The translations under genes were made by a program, and so were the position numbers. A DNA stretch of 64,000 bases from Rhizobium altiplani (GTDB taxonomy: Bacteria; Pseudomonadota; Alphaproteobacteria; Rhizobiales; Rhizobiaceae): positions 1 through 64,000 of the forward strand of contig NZ_LNCD01000042.1 in the NCBI RefSeq assembly GCF_001542405.1, read 5' to 3'. This document shows, in pieces, positions 61,464 through 64,000 of the stretch; positions within the stretch are counted from its first letter, which is position 1, and each line of letters starts with the position of its first letter. The notes below the pieces were generated by a model. It saw only the letters and a program-made list of their open reading frames with translations. It did not search any database and had not been told where the DNA came from.

Positions 61464-63467
61464 TCAGGGTTCCAGCCACCTCACCTGTTCTGGTGTGAGC
61501 TTGATGTCGAGCGCCGAGAGGCTGTCTTCCAGTTCGGCGATAGTGCGCGGCCCGATCAGGGGAATGACCGGGAAAGGCTGGGCGATCACATAGGCGAGCG
61601 CGATATGGATCGGGCTGCGGCCGAGCTTGGTTGCCAGCTCGATGGCCTTGTCCCGGCGGTCGAAGTTGCGATCCGAATACCAGCAACGGACGATTTCTTC
61701 ATCGTCGTGCTTGCCGCGGCCCGCACGGTCGGTAAAGAAGCCTCGGCCCTGGCTCGACCAGGCGAAGTTCGGGATCTGCTTTGCGTTCAGCCATTTCTTC
61801 CAGTCGTCGTCAGAGGCCGCCACGCATCCAGCCCAGATCGGATCAAGCATTTCGGCAAGCGAGAAGTTGTTGGATAGGGCAGCCGGCGCCGTCTTGCCGT
61901 TCTTGGCCGCATATGCTGCAGCTTCGTCCATGCGTTCGCGGGTCCAGTTCGACCCGCCGAAAATGCCGCGGATCCGACCGCGCCTGACTTCCGCGTCCAT
62001 AGCATCGACAAACTCGCCGACCGGAATATCGGTGTTGTCGCGATGCATGAAGTAGATGTCGACGTAATCGGTCTTCAGTCGGTTCAACGACTGATCGAGC
62101 TGCTTGCTGATCACATCGGGATAGCAAAGTGGGGAGTGAACGCCCTTCCCGATCAGCACGATCTCGTCGCGCGGAACTTTCCGGCTCGTATGCCAATCAC
62201 CAAAGATGGCCTCCGTTTTGCCGCCGCCATAGACGAAGGCCGTGTCGAAGACGTTGCCGCCTGCCTCGTAGAAGGCGTCGAGGGTCAGCGACGCGGCAGC
62301 GAAATTCGGGAAAAACTCGAAGCCGAGAGTGACGACCGAAGCAGGCTTGGAAATGCCGGGGATCTGCCGCTGTGGAATACTGCTGCCACGCCGAACGATA
62401 CCGCCTGCAAGGTTCGTGGTCCGCCTGTCTGACTTCTCGACCCCATATTCCAGGCCGATCGAGGCGCGCCATTGATCGAGAACGCGCAGGTTTCCGATGG
62501 AATCGCTCCAGCCCATGCCGGGTGCGCGGAATTCTTTTTCGCCGGCTCGGATTGCATCGCCGGCTGCGTCTACTTCAAATGAATAGAGCCAGCGGTCTTC
62601 CTTGACCTCGACGGTCTGCTGCTCGCTGCCCTTGAAGATCTCGATCCGACCGACGCCGCCCTTGTGACCGGAGGCAAACCAGAAGTCCTTGACCTCGATG
62701 CGACCCTCCGAACCGATGATGCGCAGCGTGTTGTCCTGTTGCGCCATGATGGAGCAGGACACTTCGGCGATAACGCCGTTCGGAAATTTCAGGACCGCGG
62801 AGGCCCATTCATCGACACCCGACTGACCGAGATGGCCGACACCGGAGACCTTGTCCGGTTCGAGGAACGCTTTGCCCTCGGCAGCACCCGCAATCAACCG
62901 CGCCATGGAGACCGGATAGCCGCCGACGTCGAGGATGCCGCCACCGGCGGTATCATTGGAAAAGAGACGGTGTTCGGGTTTGAACGAGCCCATGTTGAAA
63001 CCAAAGCTCGAACGGATGATCCGTATAGTGCCAATGACGCCGCTCTTGACCAGTTCGACGATCTTGGCCGTCTGCGGGTGAACCCGATACATGAAGGCTT
63101 CCCCGGCGAAGACGCCTGCCTTTTTGGCTTCATGATAGATCGCATCGGCATCGAACGCGGAAAGCGCAATTGGCTTTTCGACAAGAACGTGCTTGCCTGA
63201 CCGGATCGCCTTGATCGCCCATTCAGCATGGCCGGTATGAGGGGTCGCGATATAGATCGCGTCGATCTCTGCATCTGTCAGCAGCGCGTCATAGCCTTTG
63301 ACGATCCGGGCGCCTGGGAAGTTTTCGACAAGCCCCGGCTTTTCCGGATTGCGGGTGGCGATGGCAACGAGCTTTCCGGTGCGCGAATGGGCGATACCGT
63401 CCGCGAAGGTGCGGGCGATGGTACCCGGGCCGATGATGCCCCAACGGATCGGTTGGTCTGTGCTCAT
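61464..63467 (-). CDS. Gfo/Idh/MocA oxidoreductase fused to aldo/keto reductase
   Basis: 667 residues from ATG 63467 (AGAGGAA upstream). Residues about 1-350: Rossmann GIIGPGTIARTFADG, EKP motif VLVEKPIALSA and Gfo/Idh C-terminal sheet. About 365-667: AKR barrel with catalytic Asp/Tyr region (VFDTAFVYGGGKTEAIFG), KTDYVDIYFMHRDN and the NADPH loop VIPLIGPRTIAELEDSL. The frame is uninterrupted, so a true fusion. It may couple two redox steps on a sugar using the same cofactor. It lies beside a sugar ABC ATPase gene. Confidence 0.87.
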   Translation of the reverse strand: MSTDQPIRWGIIGPGTIARTFADGIAHSRTGKLVAIATRNPEKPGLVENFPGARIVKGYDALLTDAEIDAIYIATPHTGHAEWAIKAIRSGKHVLVEKPIALSAFDADAIYHEAKKAGVFAGEAFMYRVHPQTAKIVELVKSGVIGTIRIIRSSFGFNMGSFKPEHRLFSNDTAGGGILDVGGYPVSMARLIAGAAEGKAFLEPDKVSGVGHLGQSGVDEWASAVLKFPNGVIAEVSCSIMAQQDNTLRIIGSEGRIEVKDFWFASGHKGGVGRIEIFKGSEQQTVEVKEDRWLYSFEVDAAGDAIRAGEKEFRAPGMGWSDSIGNLRVLDQWRASIGLEYGVEKSDRRTTNLAGGIVRRGSSIPQRQIPGISKPASVVTLGFEFFPNFAAASLTLDAFYEAGGNVFDTAFVYGGGKTEAIFGDWHTSRKVPRDEIVLIGKGVHSPLCYPDVISKQLDQSLNRLKTDYVDIYFMHRDNTDIPVGEFVDAMDAEVRRGRIRGIFGGSNWTRERMDEAAAYAAKNGKTAPAALSNNFSLAEMLDPIWAGCVAASDDDWKKWLNAKQIPNFAWSSQGRGFFTDRAGRGKHDDEEIVRCWYSDRNFDRRDKAIELATKLGRSPIHIALAYVIAQPFPVIPLIGPRTIAELEDSLSALDIKLTPEQVRWLEP

Positions 63468-63511
63468 GGGAATTCCTCTTTCATTGAATAGGTCTTGGGA
63501 TGAGGTGGCAG

Positions 63512-64000
63512 TCACCGGAGGCGGTTGCCGGCGCTGTCGAACAGGAAGCTGCGGTTGGCGCTCAGACCGACAGTCAGCGTGTTGCGATTGCCGGCCGCCC
63601 GCGATTCAGGACGCTCGATGATCAGCTGTTCGCCTGCCGCCGTGGTCGCATAGATGTAGCTGGTGTTGCCGAGGTGTTCAGCGACATCGATCGTGACGGT
63701 AAGATCCGCATCGCCCTGCCCCGCGTCGACGAAGTGCTCCGGGCGCAACCCAAGCGTTACCGACTGGCCAGCCTCGAGCGCGCCTGTTAACGGCATGGTC
63801 AGACGAACATTCTTGTCACCGGCGACCGCAACGGTGACGCCTGCCGCATTCTGTTCCAGGATTTCGGCCTTGAGGAAGTTCATTTTCGGCGAACCGACGA
63901 AGCCGGCAACGAACTGGTTGGCGGGATCATCATAAAGGTCGAGCGGCGCGCCCACCTGCTCGATGTTGCCGGCCCGCAGGACGACGATCTTGTCGGCGAG
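63512..64000 (-). CDS. Sugar ABC transporter ATPase, C-terminal part, runs off window
   Basis: The last 162 codons of an ABC ATPase. LADKIVVLRAGNIEQVGAPL at the window edge is the region after the H-loop; then GFVGSPKMNFLKAEILEQ and a TOBE domain with LGLRPEHF, as in MalK/UgpC-type ATPases. Walker and signature motifs lie beyond the edge. Its stop is 45 bases upstream of the oxidoreductase fusion gene, so they are co-transcribed and the fusion enzyme likely acts on the imported sugar. Confidence 0.85.
   Translation of the reverse strand, partial: LADKIVVLRAGNIEQVGAPLDLYDDPANQFVAGFVGSPKMNFLKAEILEQNAAGVTVAVAGDKNVRLTMPLTGALEAGQSVTLGLRPEHFVDAGQGDADLTVTIDVAEHLGNTSYIYATTAAGEQLIIERPESRAAGNRNTLTVGLSANRSFLFDSAGNRLR

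Overview
The window looks like a piece of a large secondary replicon (megaplasmid or chromid) of a Sinorhizobium/Ensifer-type alphaproteobacterium. The reasons are high-GC codon use, a rhizobial IS66 element, ugp and Liv-type transport operons of rhizobial style, a 48-residue DUF1127 protein beside an anti-Shine-Dalgarno hairpin array, and a complete 'second' complex I (nuo2-like) operon. Species and replicon are inferred from gene content only; no database was consulted.

Layout. 1-3.2 kb: an IS66-family element with a frameshifted tnpC, inserted into a tyrosine-recombinase gene whose upstream region carries five 13-bp tandem repeats. 3.4-14.1 kb: two phospho-organic uptake operons on the minus strand, ugpBAEC (glycerol-3-phosphate type) and an AfuABC-like system (hexose-phosphate type, permease gene frameshifted) with an inositol-monophosphatase-family phosphatase, and a divergent LacI-family regulator with palindromic operators. 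14.1-16.9 kb: accessory patch with gene remnants, a HigBA-like toxin-antitoxin pair behind a perfect 25-bp tandem repeat, and a decayed membrane/coiled-coil gene. 16.9-21.0 kb: a reactive-chlorine defence cluster (periplasmic MsrP/YedY-like reductase, cytochrome b, Met-rich MXKDX peptide, ECF sigma factor and NrsF anti-sigma) with two matching divergent ECF promoters. 21.2-21.7 kb: a DUF1127 gene followed by four hairpins each showing CCUCC-type loops (CcsR/cuckoo RNA type).

22.1-32.9 kb: a catabolic cluster, probably for aromatic ketones or 2-oxo acids: aldehyde dehydrogenase, MarR regulator, SDR and a 2,4'-dihydroxyacetophenone-dioxygenase-like cupin on the minus strand, and a branched-chain-type ABC importer plus a ThDP-dependent decarboxylase on the plus strand. 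33.1-40.6 kb: small hypothetical gene, a potassium channel with a zinc ribbon, and a GntR-family regulator divergent from a polyol/hexonate dehydrogenase, a polar-amino-acid-type ABC importer and a zinc alcohol dehydrogenase.

40.8-57.3 kb: complex I. nuoH-nuoI and a CBS-domain gene lie on the plus strand; the minus-strand operon reads J-K-(antiporter)-(84-residue membrane protein)-L-M-N-A-B-C-D-E-F-G. It therefore encodes four antiporter-like subunits instead of three and has a permuted gene order. 57.7-64 kb: AI-2E-family transporter, alpha/beta-hydrolase lipoprotein, small hypothetical proteins, a Gfo/Idh/MocA-aldo/keto-reductase fusion, and the C-terminal part of a sugar ABC ATPase that runs off the right edge.
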